13,119 bases of DNA. Source: CAYHSY01 sp964359435 (GTDB taxonomy: Bacteria; Patescibacteriota; Minisyncoccia; UBA6257; JAUSGH01). Location of the stretch: the NCBI GenBank assembly GCA_964359435.1, contig CAYHSY010000025.1, positions 1-13,119 on the forward strand, written 5' to 3'. Under the pieces are notes generated by a model. That model ran no database searches, was not told the origin of the DNA, and saw only the letters and a program-made list of their open reading frames with translations. The translations under genes and the position numbers were made by a program. Every line of letters starts with the position of its first letter. Position 1 is the stretch's first letter. Shown one piece after another: positions 1 through 6,315 of this stretch.

Positions 1-782
1 CCGGGTTTCGGCTTCTGGATACGGCGAGCTTTCCATTCCTCTACGATGTCGGGGTTTCGATCAAGCTCAGCGATGAGCGTTCGCTTAAGATCGATCTCTT
101 CGCTAAGTTCCAAGATTTCCCGCTCGAGCTGCCTGATTGACGCAGATTTCCCCGCGTGAATGGACTCGAGGTGAGCCAAGGAATTTTTTTGCATTCTTTC
201 GATGCTTTCCCTGGTTTCACGAATAAGATTTTCAGCGCGAATTTGAGCTTCCGAAGATGCCTGCCCGGCTTCGGCCCTGGCCTTATCAAGAATGGCGCCG
301 GCTTCGTTTTGGAGAACCGCGATCTTTTGCTGAAGCTCTATCTTTTTGGTCTCCAGCTCCATAACCTCGGCGGCCAAGCGTTCATTCTCGAGAATCAGGG
401 CGGTCTTTTCCTTGCAATCGAGATTAAGGGCGGCTCTCGCGACCCGCGCGCACCAGCCCCTCTTTTTACGATTCGCCTCCGCGGCGCTATCTTCCCTGAT
501 GGAGGCGGAGACGAGCTTGTCGGGAATGAGGCGAAGACGGTACGCCAGAGCGCAACTTTCGAGCGCGCTACGCAATAAAAAATGCTCCTCTGGATAATTC
601 TCCAGATGCCTCCGGAGCGCATTGGGATCCAAGATGTTCACCGAATTGCCCACTTCAGTAATGACCTGACGCAGACCTTTGAAAATCAGGGAATTGGGAA
701 GAAGCCAGGGATGTTTTTCCAAATGCGAGAACGCGATGGCCAAAAGTTCTTCGGATATTCCAGAGTCAGTCTCTTCTGGCAT
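1..782 (-). CDS. Unrecognised coiled-coil protein, 5' part (runs off left edge)
   Basis: The minus strand is open from the ATG at 782 to the window edge, giving 260 codons with no stop. It starts MPEETDSGISEELLAIAFSH. Residues 1-120 look globular and mixed helical (with LEKHPWLLPN near 21-30 and NYPEEHFLL near 62-70). Residues about 125-245 are a long charged heptad-like stretch rich in Glu, Lys, Leu and Ala, which I read as a coiled coil. No signal peptide or membrane segment is visible. The start is supported by a GGGAG Shine-Dalgarno at 791-795 with 8 nt spacing and by an in-frame TGA a few codons further upstream; a TTG five codons upstream of the ATG is a less likely alternative. It is divergent from prfA, and their promoters seem to overlap. 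I do not recognise the family. The C-terminus is missing, so function cannot be judged. Confidence 0.72.
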   Translation of the reverse strand, partial: MPEETDSGISEELLAIAFSHLEKHPWLLPNSLIFKGLRQVITEVGNSVNILDPNALRRHLENYPEEHFLLRSALESCALAYRLRLIPDKLVSASIREDSAAEANRKKRGWCARVARAALNLDCKEKTALILENERLAAEVMELETKKIELQQKIAVLQNEAGAILDKARAEAGQASSEAQIRAENLIRETRESIERMQKNSLAHLESIHAGKSASIRQLEREILELSEEIDLKRTLIAELDRNPDIVEEWKARRIQKPKP

Positions 783-826
783 GAGGGGTTCTCCCAAGTT
801 GAGTTGTCAAAGTTCAAGCTAACACA

Positions 827-855
827 ATGAAAGCAATTCTTTACAAGAAAGTCAA
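827..855 (-). promoter_or_regulatory. Possible promoter for the left coiled-coil gene
   Basis: On the minus strand TTGACT (850-855) and TTTCAT (827-832) are separated by 17 nt. The -35 matches consensus at 5 of 6 positions and the -10 at 4 of 6. A start near 820 would give a leader of about 38 nt carrying the GGGAG ribosome binding site at 791-795. It overlaps the proposed prfA promoter on the other strand. Confidence 0.35.
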
Positions 856-868
856 TATCGCCTATACT
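840..868 (+). promoter_or_regulatory. prfA promoter, predicted leaderless
   Basis: TTTACA (840-845), a 17-nt spacer and TATACT (863-868) make a good sigma-70-type promoter. The -10 box ends only 10 nt before the prfA ATG at 879. A normal start about 7 nt downstream of the -10 leaves a 5' leader of a few nucleotides at most, and there is no Shine-Dalgarno. This predicts a leaderless or nearly leaderless mRNA. Confidence 0.6.
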
Positions 869-878
869 AAATCATATT

Positions 879-1622
879 ATGGAAACTATCCAAAAAATAA
901 TCCTGGAAGTCCGGGCCGGGACGGGAGGCGACGAGGCGAGCATCTTTGCCGGCGACCTGGTGCGGATGTACCAAAAATATGCCGCGAGGCGGGGCTGGAG
1001 CTTTGCCATTTCTGATTCCAGTCCCGGGACCATCGGCGGCTACAAGACCTTCATGGGGCGCGTGGAAGGCATGGGGGCTTATAACGCCTTGAAGCTTGAA
1101 TCAGGCGTGCACCGCGTGCAAAGAGTCCCCGCGACCGAAAAGGCGGGGCGCGTGCACACCTCCACCGCGACGGTCGCCATTCTTCCAGTTGTTGAACCAA
1201 AAGAAGTCAATATCGCGCAGGGCGATATTGAAGTCACTTTTTCTCGCGCGGGCGGCCCGGGCGGACAAAACGTCAACAAAGTGGAAACAGCCGTGCGGGT
1301 CACGCATAAACCGTCCGGCATCGTTGTCGCCTGCCGCGAGGAACGCACCCAACACGCCAACCGCGAACGCGCCATGGAAGTTCTGCGCGCCAAACTTTAT
1401 GAAATGCAGAAAACCAAAGAAGTCGGCGACCTTGCCTCCGCGCGCCGCGAACAAGTGGGCTCCGCCGAACGCTCCGACAAAATCCGCACTTACAATTTCC
1501 CGGATGACAGAATTACCGACCATCGGTTTAACGCCAAGGTCCACAACATCCAAGATGTCTTAGAAGGCAATTTGGACGCGCTGTTGAAAAAGATCGCGAA
1601 GTCGCAGGGAGGAAACACGTAG
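879..1622 (+). CDS. prfA: Peptide chain release factor 1, short form without domain 1
   Basis: The 247-aa product is a class I release factor that recognises UAA/UAG in the ribosomal A site and triggers peptide release. It starts directly at the PCRF-type segment (ILEVRAGTGGDEASIFAGDL, residues 9-28). It carries the RF1 codon-recognition tripeptide PAT (84-86, within HRVQRVPATEKAGR) and the catalytic GGQ (128-130, within GGPGGQNVN). The late family signature RTYNFPDDRITDHR is at 203-216. RF1 is usually about 360 aa. Here the N-terminal helical domain of roughly 100 residues is absent, and an in-frame TGA at 828-830 excludes an upstream extension from a hidden start. The stop is TAG, itself an RF1 codon. 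PAT rather than SPF argues against RF2. The gene is monocistronic and convergent with the transglycosylase gene. Short RF1-like proteins are, as far as I know, found in some CPR genomes. Confidence 0.93.
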   Translation: METIQKIILEVRAGTGGDEASIFAGDLVRMYQKYAARRGWSFAISDSSPGTIGGYKTFMGRVEGMGAYNALKLESGVHRVQRVPATEKAGRVHTSTATVAILPVVEPKEVNIAQGDIEVTFSRAGGPGGQNVNKVETAVRVTHKPSGIVVACREERTQHANRERAMEVLRAKLYEMQKTKEVGDLASARREQVGSAERSDKIRTYNFPDDRITDHRFNAKVHNIQDVLEGNLDALLKKIAKSQGGNT

Positions 1623-1648
1623 CATGGAGTGTGCTATGTGTTACGTGT
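1615..1648. terminator. Imperfect hairpin between convergent genes
   Basis: ACACGTA (1615-1621) and TACGTGT (1642-1648) are inverted repeats around an imperfect interior. The left arm includes the prfA stop codon. The hairpin lies in the 38-nt gap between convergent prfA and the transglycosylase gene, where a bidirectional terminator would be expected. No T tract follows on either strand, so this is weak. Confidence 0.25.
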
Positions 1649-1660
1649 AGGGAGAATAAA

Positions 1661-3079
1661 TCACCCGTTCAAGATGGCGATGTCCTGCTGAAACTGCCTG
1701 GCTCTGGTAACTACGCGGTCGCCGTATGTCCATAAATATCTGGACCAGCGGGAGCCGGCATAATAACGGGCGGCCGCTTTACGCTCTTCGGCAATGGTCG
1801 CACCCTTATAAGCTCCGGCATCTTTCAAATAAAGAGCGGTGGCCACAAATGCGTCGCTGTTGCGCCAAGGACTCGGCGGATTACTGCCAGTAATCTCGCC
1901 AACACGCTTTACGTAAAGATTCCAAGTTGACGGTATAAATTGCGCCGGTCCCATGGCGCCGCCATAGGCGCCGTCGGCATTGGCGCAGGACACCAAAACT
2001 GAATCCGGACTGATGCCTAAGTCTGCGGTTAAAGCCAAAAACAATGGAATGTCTCGTCGCGGATGCATGGCGCTTTGATAACTACACCGCCCGACATTCT
2101 GACCGAGGGCGGATTCCTTATCCAAAACGGCCAAAATCATCGCGGCCCGGACACCGGTGGCTTGCTCCGCCACCTTGGCAAATTTATAGGCCTCTTCAAA
2201 CGAAAGTTCGCCGCCGCCTAGAAACTTAAAGATTTGCGAACGAATTTGCGCCGCGGTGCGCTGGGTTTCTTTCAAAAGCGCCTGATACTGCGACTCTTGG
2301 CCCTTAGTGATTTTTAGCAGCTGATCTTTTTCCGCTTTAGCATCCTGAAGAGCGCCTTTTTGCGAATTATGGTAAGCGCGAAGCTCTTCGGCATCGGATT
2401 TTTTGACGGCCAACGATTCCCGTTCCCCCAAAAGCTCGTCGCGAAGTTTTTCCACATCCTCAACAATTAACCGCAAGCTATCCTGGAATGCCAGGAGATT
2501 GTCCATATCCCGAATAAAGGCGGATAAGCGCGGATTGCGAAGCACGATTTCAAACAGACCCTCGTCCTCTTTTTCATAAATACTCTGGAGGGTGGAGCCA
2601 AGAGCGCTCCGCTGGAAGCCGAGCCGTTCCTCCGCCACCGCAACCCGCCCCTTATTTTCCACAATCTCTTGATTAAGTCGGAGGATGGATGTTTCAACGG
2701 ATTTAATCTGCAAATTAAGCTTTTTAGCTTTAGCGCTTAAACGATCAATCTCCGCCTGTAAGGTCTTACCCTGGCGTTTATAACTGGAAACCGTGGCTTC
2801 GTACTGGGAAATCTGTTCTTCAACTTCACTTAGCTGGCGTTCCAGCGCGGCGCGTTCTTCCTCGCCGCCGGTTTGGGCAAAAATTTGCCGAAACTCGATG
2901 GGCGCGAAGGCCAAACCAAAAAGCATATAAATAACCGCCAAACCCAAAACAACGACGCGCAGCCAAAAGCCCGCTCGGACCCTGGTCGCGCGGTAGGATG
3001 AAAAATTAAGCCGCGGATTGACCCGTGAATGGGGCGTGAGGCCGCGTTTTTTGATGTCGAGGAGTAATCGGGGATGCAT
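1661..3079 (-). CDS. Membrane-anchored coiled-coil lytic transglycosylase (MltB-like)
   Basis: This 472-aa protein probably cleaves peptidoglycan at the outer face of the membrane. Residues 1-37 are basic and 38-58 form a single membrane segment or uncleaved signal anchor. Residues about 74-285 are a long coiled coil resembling the N-terminal halves of CwlO, PcsB and EnvC, with LRNPRLSAFIRDMDNL at 180-195 matching the break those proteins have. Residues about 295-470 are an SLT/MltB-like domain. LDKESALG (319-326) holds the likely catalytic Glu322, and GGAMGPAQFIPSTWNLY (373-389) is the typical substrate-cleft motif. In other bacteria the coiled coil couples wall hydrolases to FtsEX; that link is only inferred here. 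The ATG has a weak GAAGG 9 nt upstream. A TATATT box lies at 3107-3112, but no good -35 is seen. It is not co-directional with prfA, and rplY upstream ends in its own terminator. Confidence 0.9.
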   Translation of the reverse strand: MHPRLLLDIKKRGLTPHSRVNPRLNFSSYRATRVRAGFWLRVVVLGLAVIYMLFGLAFAPIEFRQIFAQTGGEEERAALERQLSEVEEQISQYEATVSSYKRQGKTLQAEIDRLSAKAKKLNLQIKSVETSILRLNQEIVENKGRVAVAEERLGFQRSALGSTLQSIYEKEDEGLFEIVLRNPRLSAFIRDMDNLLAFQDSLRLIVEDVEKLRDELLGERESLAVKKSDAEELRAYHNSQKGALQDAKAEKDQLLKITKGQESQYQALLKETQRTAAQIRSQIFKFLGGGELSFEEAYKFAKVAEQATGVRAAMILAVLDKESALGQNVGRCSYQSAMHPRRDIPLFLALTADLGISPDSVLVSCANADGAYGGAMGPAQFIPSTWNLYVKRVGEITGSNPPSPWRNSDAFVATALYLKDAGAYKGATIAEERKAAARYYAGSRWSRYLWTYGDRVVTRARQFQQDIAILNG

Positions 3080-3106
3080 AAATGTACGCCTTCGATAAAC
3101 CCAGGC

Positions 3107-3112
3107 AATATA
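3107..3112 (-). promoter_or_regulatory. Possible -10 box for the transglycosylase gene
   Basis: TATATT on the minus strand lies 27 nt before the ATG at 3079. No matching -35 is visible at 16-18 nt. The TATAAT-containing palindrome at 3157-3170 is an alternative start site with a longer leader. Confidence 0.25.
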
Positions 3113-3156
3113 TCCCCCGAGCGAAAATCGCCTAAAGCGACCGAGTCGAAGGGCTA

Positions 3157-3170
3157 TATAATATATTATA
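3157..3170. repeat. 14-bp AT-only palindrome
   Basis: TATAATATATTATA is a perfect palindrome and contains a TATAAT on each strand. It abuts the rplY terminator hairpin and lies 78 nt upstream of the transglycosylase start. It could serve as a -10 region or as the U-rich end of the terminator. Confidence 0.5.
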
Positions 3171-3210
3171 AACCAAAAACCGCCCCTTTTGAAGGCGCGG
3201 TTTTTGGTTT
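3170..3210 (-). terminator. Terminator after rplY
   Basis: AAACCAAAAACCGC (3170-3183) and GCGGTTTTTGGTTT (3197-3210) form a 14-bp stem with a 13-nt loop. It begins one base after the rplY stop codon. The minus-strand transcript has U-rich sequence in the descending arm followed by ATAATATATT. The hairpin also has a T tract on the plus strand, but no gene arrives from that side. Confidence 0.75.
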
Positions 3211-3211
3211 T

Positions 3212-3913
3212 CTATTTTTTTGCTTCCGGAGCGGCGGGCGCGCCTTCAGCCGGGGCTTCGGAGGCCTTCGCCGCTTCTCTTTCCGCTTTCTTTTCTTCGG
3301 TTTCAACTTTAACCTCCTCAGGAGCGGCACCTTCGGCGCGGAGAGCGGCTTCTTGCTCTTCAGTCACCTTGGCGGCGACGGTTGCCACCGCGGTACGGCC
3401 GTCAATCAAAACTTTCACTTCAGCCGGAACGGCTAAATCCTCCACACGGATGGTCTGACCGATTTCCGCCAACTTAGAAATATCCACGGAGATTTTATGC
3501 GGAATTTTGTCAGGCAAGGCCTCAACGGAAAGCTCTTGCATACTCTTGACCAAAACACCGCCCAAATCCTTCACAGCCAACGATTCACCGACGAACTCCA
3601 AAGGAACTTTGGTCTGAAGTTTTTCATCCAAGCGCACTTTGTGCAAATCCACGTGAATTGGCTCGCTGGTCAGATAATCCAGCGCCACATCGCTGATAAT
3701 GGACGGCAACTTCTGCCCGTCAACCACGATGTTCACGATAGTGTTTTCGCCGGCTTGTTTATATACCTTCTTGAAATCCGTAACAGGCAAAGAAAGATGC
3801 TGATTCGGAACGCCCTTGCCATAAAGCTCGGCCGGAACAAGGCCGGACTCTCTGAGGGCCTTCGCGGCTTTACCCAATTTCTCACGTTTTTCAGCTTTAA
3901 GCTCAATAGCCAT
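3212..3913 (-). CDS. rplY: Ribosomal protein L25, CTC/TL5 long form
   Basis: The 233-aa protein binds 5S rRNA in the large ribosomal subunit. Residues 1 to about 92 are the L25 fold, starting MAIELKAEKREKLGKAAKAL and containing ISDVALDYLTSEPIHVDLHK (73-92). Residues about 95-185 are the second beta domain of the CTC/TL5 type (VPLEFVGES, DLGGVLVKSMQELSVEALP). The tail from about 190 to 233 is Ala/Glu/Lys-rich and probably disordered, as in other long forms. I chose the ATG at 3913 because MAIELKAE is the usual beginning. The 21 further codons upstream (to 3976) would run through the promoter and the aldolase terminator. No Shine-Dalgarno is present, and a -10-like box ends 10 nt before ATG. 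The gene is bounded by terminators on both sides, so it is probably transcribed alone. Confidence 0.93.
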   Translation of the reverse strand: MAIELKAEKREKLGKAAKALRESGLVPAELYGKGVPNQHLSLPVTDFKKVYKQAGENTIVNIVVDGQKLPSIISDVALDYLTSEPIHVDLHKVRLDEKLQTKVPLEFVGESLAVKDLGGVLVKSMQELSVEALPDKIPHKISVDISKLAEIGQTIRVEDLAVPAEVKVLIDGRTAVATVAAKVTEEQEAALRAEGAAPEEVKVETEEKKAEREAAKASEAPAEGAPAAPEAKK

Positions 3914-3923
3914 AATGTATAAA

Positions 3924-3952
3924 ATAGTAACAAAAGCCAAATAAAAAAGCAA
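3924..3952 (-). promoter_or_regulatory. rplY promoter, predicted leaderless
   Basis: On the minus strand TTGCTT (3947-3952), a 17-nt spacer and TACTAT (3924-3929) precede the ATG at 3913 by exactly 10 nt, the same offset as at prfA. The hexamers match consensus only moderately (3 and 4 of 6). TATACA closer to the ATG is an alternative -10 but would start transcription inside the gene. The -35 overlaps the T tract of the aldolase terminator. Confidence 0.4.
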
Positions 3953-3985
3953 GAACGGCTCAACTGAAAACCCCATTGAGCCGTT
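3942..3985 (-). terminator. Terminator after the aldolase gene
   Basis: On the minus strand AACGGCTCAA (3976-3985) pairs perfectly with TTGAGCCGTT (3954-3963) across a 12-nt loop. CTTGCTTTTTTAT follows. This is a textbook intrinsic terminator 21 nt after the aldolase stop codon, separating it from rplY. Confidence 0.85.
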
Positions 3986-4006
3986 TATGGAACATCCCTC
4001 ACCAGA

Positions 4007-4876
4007 TCATTTTAGGCCGGTGAAAAGTCGAAGACGTTGTAGGATGACTTTTTTCATGTCCTCCATGGAAGACGAGAGGAGTTTATAAGGCGCGACTTCG
4101 CGAGGTTTTTCGGCGAGCGCCCGCTCCAACCCTCGGCGCCAGGCCAAACGGATTTCGGTACTGATGTGAATTATAGCCATGCCGTTTTGCGCGGCCGCGA
4201 CAAATTCTTCGTCGCGCAGACCGGAGCCGCCGTGGAGAACAAGCGGCACCGAGACCGCTTCGGCAATTTCTTTGATACGGGCGATATTCAACGCCGGATT
4301 CGGAGCATTGGACAGCATACCGTGGATATTGCCCACCGCCGGAGCAAAAAGATCCACGCCGGTTTCTTTTATGAACTCGGCCGCTTGCGAGGCCGATGTA
4401 AGCATTTCGTCCGATACTTGCGCTCCTTCCGGCAATTTTTCGAGCAAAGCCGAGGATTGCCCGATGTAGCCCAACTCCCCTTCCACAATAATGTCGGTGT
4501 TTATATCTTTGGCAATTTTAACCGCCTCGCGAGTTTGCTTAATATTTTCCTCATACGGCAATTTGGCGCCGTCAAAAATAATGGAATCGTAACCAAAAAG
4601 CGCGGCTTCTTTAACTTTTTCCAAAGAATAAGTATGGTCGGCGTTTAAGAATATGGGCAGGTCATGATTTTCACGCAAATTATAGACCAGCGACACCGCG
4701 TTTTCCGCGCCGATGAAATCACGTTCGCCTTCGGATGTCCCGATGATGACCGGCAAATTTAATTCGGTCGCGGATTCCACCACGGCCTTGAAACCCGAGA
4801 GTTCGGCGATATTGAAGTGGCCTAGGGCTACCTTTTCGCGATACGCCTTCTCAATATATTGTTTTAATGTTTTCAT
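4007..4876 (-). CDS. fba: Class II (zinc) fructose-bisphosphate / ketose-bisphosphate aldolase
   Basis: The 289-aa enzyme should reversibly cleave fructose 1,6-bisphosphate, or a related ketose bisphosphate, to dihydroxyacetone phosphate and an aldehyde in the cytoplasm. The TIM-barrel family motifs are present. LNADHTYS (77-84) has the catalytic Asp80 and zinc ligand His81. SIIFDGAKLPYEENI is at 98-112 and VEGELGYIG at 131-139. AVGNIHG (180-186) has zinc ligand His185, and LVLHGGSGL (212-220) has zinc ligand His215 and the phosphate-binding Gly loop. HISTEIR (237-243) replaces the usual N-T-E/D phosphate loop. The length fits the GatY/KbaY/Fba type. A tagatose-bisphosphate aldolase cannot be excluded, though pentose phosphate and glycolytic use is likelier here. 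ATG at 4876 has no Shine-Dalgarno, and the upstream gap is filled by an inverted-repeat element. Confidence 0.93.
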   Translation of the reverse strand: MKTLKQYIEKAYREKVALGHFNIAELSGFKAVVESATELNLPVIIGTSEGERDFIGAENAVSLVYNLRENHDLPIFLNADHTYSLEKVKEAALFGYDSIIFDGAKLPYEENIKQTREAVKIAKDINTDIIVEGELGYIGQSSALLEKLPEGAQVSDEMLTSASQAAEFIKETGVDLFAPAVGNIHGMLSNAPNPALNIARIKEIAEAVSVPLVLHGGSGLRDEEFVAAAQNGMAIIHISTEIRLAWRRGLERALAEKPREVAPYKLLSSSMEDMKKVILQRLRLFTGLK

Positions 4877-4887
4877 ATTTATTATTG

Positions 4888-5024
4888 GCTACGAAATACG
4901 AAATTGATACGAATATACTAAAAGAGAGATTGCTTCTCCGTCAGCTGACGGATCGCAATGACGACGGATCGCAATGACGAGGTTGATGATTTCGTATATT
5001 CGTACACATTTCGTATTTCGTAGC
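4888..5024. repeat. 137-bp inverted-repeat (MITE-like) intergenic element
   Basis: The arms at 4888-4918 and 4994-5024 are inverted copies, 28 of 31 positions matching, beginning GCTACGAAATACGAAAT. The core has a perfect palindrome CCGTCAGCTGACGG (4938-4951), flanked by ATTGC/GCAAT. It also has two exact tandem copies of a 16-mer ACGGATCGCAATGACG (4948-4963, 4964-4979). It fills nearly the whole gap between the 425-aa gene and the aldolase gene. No transposase is present. The GCAATGACG/GATTGCTTC core resembles a short repeat I have seen in many bacterial genomes. Confidence 0.75.
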
Positions 5025-5025
5025 A

Positions 5026-6303
5026 TTATACTTCAAACCATCCTTTGATAATGTATTTCCGGCTATACTCCTCGACCGCGTTCGCGCCGAAATAACTCAT
5101 TAAAATTTTATTCCACATGGCTTCTTGCTGGTGATAAAGATATTTGACCAATTCTCGGGATTTAACCAGCGCCATGACCGTGTCCACCAAATTGAAACTG
5201 ACCAGGACCGGCACGCCGGTTTCAGTCTGGAAAAAGTCGCCTACCCAGCCCAACCCTTTCCAAAAATCCAGCCCGTTTTTGAAACCTGGCATGACCTTTT
5301 CCATATGCAAAATATCTTCTTCAGCCCGGGCCCAATGCAACGCCTCGGGGTTGATGTGCGGCAAAAACAAACGCAGATCGTTTTCGTCGCCTTTGGCCAA
5401 ATATCGTTGGACCACCAGCCAACGTGATTTTGTCGGTTCGATGGAAAGCATCTCCGCGCGCCGCTCCAAAACATCGCCCCGCAGCAAAGAAATCACCCGG
5501 CCGGCAAACCCGGAAGCATCCTCTTCCGCCAGTTGCCTGAACAATTTGGAATAATAGCCGATTTCGTGCATATAGTGGAACAACAAAGACAGCAGCCGCA
5601 TTGACTCGCCGGAAATGCCCAGGAAAATCGGGATGATGAAGATGACTCCCAGTTCCTTCAAGTGGCTGACGTTGTGATATTTTTTGGCTACGAATTTTTC
5701 GGCGGCGACGGCCCATTTTTCTGACAAAGCCCGCACCTCCAATTTGCGCATTTCAAAATCCGCAGGCGTCAATTTTTCGTATTGTTTGAAAAATACCCGG
5801 TTCTGCCATTCCTGATCCTCCAAAAAACGGAGAGCGCTCATCACCTCCAACAAATCCTCTTTGGCGAGCATTTCGTCCACCGTGCCGTAACCCAGGGCCT
5901 CGAGAATCTTTTTAGGCGGCTCGGCCCGCAAAAACTCCGCGGCTTTTTCGAATTTCAAAAAATAACCTTCTTCGGGCGGGCGGACCAGAGTAACCAAATC
6001 ACAAATGGCTTTGGATGCCTTGACCCCGCGGGCCGAACAAACGCCGATGGAGGTGCAAATTTTCAAATCGTCGGCTTCGATCTTGGAAATCAAAGCGTCG
6101 AAAACATCGTTGGCTTTGGAGCTTTTCATGAGCCCCAACGTCAACATCCGGTCGTGAAGCAAAAGGTCATTCTCTTCGGCGACGGCTTCCAATACGCCGG
6201 TTTTGCCGGTAGCGCGTTCCAAATTTGTCTCCAATTCAATGACGAGATTTTTGTCCACGCGCAAAATGCGCGCTAATTTTTCCTGATGTTCGTTGCTAAT
6301 CAT
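5026..6303 (-). CDS. Uncharacterised 425-aa protein in sugar-phosphate cluster
   Basis: I do not recognise this family. The 425-aa product appears soluble: no signal peptide, and only one short hydrophobic run (GVIFIIPIFLGISG, 219-232) that reads more like a buried strand than a membrane helix. The N-terminal 100 residues are helical with a Cys-containing patch (KICTSIGVCSARG, 81-93). The rest is mostly helical with many aromatic residues (VFFKQYEKL 170-178, LFHYMHEIGYYSKLF 241-255, ALHWARAEED 321-330, WKGLGWVGDFF 348-358). No nucleotide-binding or metal motif stands out. It begins 7 nt after the PfkB-kinase stop and precedes the aldolase, suggesting a shared role in sugar-phosphate metabolism, which is inference only. 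TATAAT 6 nt before ATG could also drive its own leaderless transcript. The start at 6303 fits the spacing. Confidence 0.88.
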   Translation of the reverse strand: MISNEHQEKLARILRVDKNLVIELETNLERATGKTGVLEAVAEENDLLLHDRMLTLGLMKSSKANDVFDALISKIEADDLKICTSIGVCSARGVKASKAICDLVTLVRPPEEGYFLKFEKAAEFLRAEPPKKILEALGYGTVDEMLAKEDLLEVMSALRFLEDQEWQNRVFFKQYEKLTPADFEMRKLEVRALSEKWAVAAEKFVAKKYHNVSHLKELGVIFIIPIFLGISGESMRLLSLLFHYMHEIGYYSKLFRQLAEEDASGFAGRVISLLRGDVLERRAEMLSIEPTKSRWLVVQRYLAKGDENDLRLFLPHINPEALHWARAEEDILHMEKVMPGFKNGLDFWKGLGWVGDFFQTETGVPVLVSFNLVDTVMALVKSRELVKYLYHQQEAMWNKILMSYFGANAVEEYSRKYIIKGWFEV

Positions 6304-6309
6304 GATTCC

Positions 6310-6315
6310 ATTATA
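6310..6315 (-). promoter_or_regulatory. -10 box of the 425-aa gene, predicted leaderless
   Basis: A perfect TATAAT overlaps the PfkB stop codon and ends 6 nt before the ATG at 6303. Transcription about 7 nt downstream would start at the ATG itself. The -35 at 17 nt (TTTCCC) is poor. There is no Shine-Dalgarno at usable spacing. Confidence 0.4.

Noticed and set aside
156..578. 140-codon plus-strand open frame
   Set aside because: Antisense to the coiled-coil gene, which is open over the full 782 bases with a good ribosome site.
805..810. TTGACA on the minus strand as -35 of the left gene
   Set aside because: No -10-like hexamer at 16-18 nt; the position would overlap the start codon.
1096..1563. 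Open frames overlapping prfA on both strands
   Set aside because: prfA carries PAT and GGQ in its own frame; the others are basic or low-complexity shadows.
3914..3976. 21-codon N-terminal extension of L25
   Set aside because: It crosses the aldolase terminator stem and the promoter region, and the family starts at MAIELKAE.
4166..4648. 160-codon plus-strand open frame
   Set aside because: Antisense to the aldolase gene, whose zinc and phosphate motifs are intact.
4921..4981. Tandem 16-mers as a CRISPR array
   Set aside because: Only two directly abutting units with no spacers, inside an inverted-repeat element, and no cas genes.
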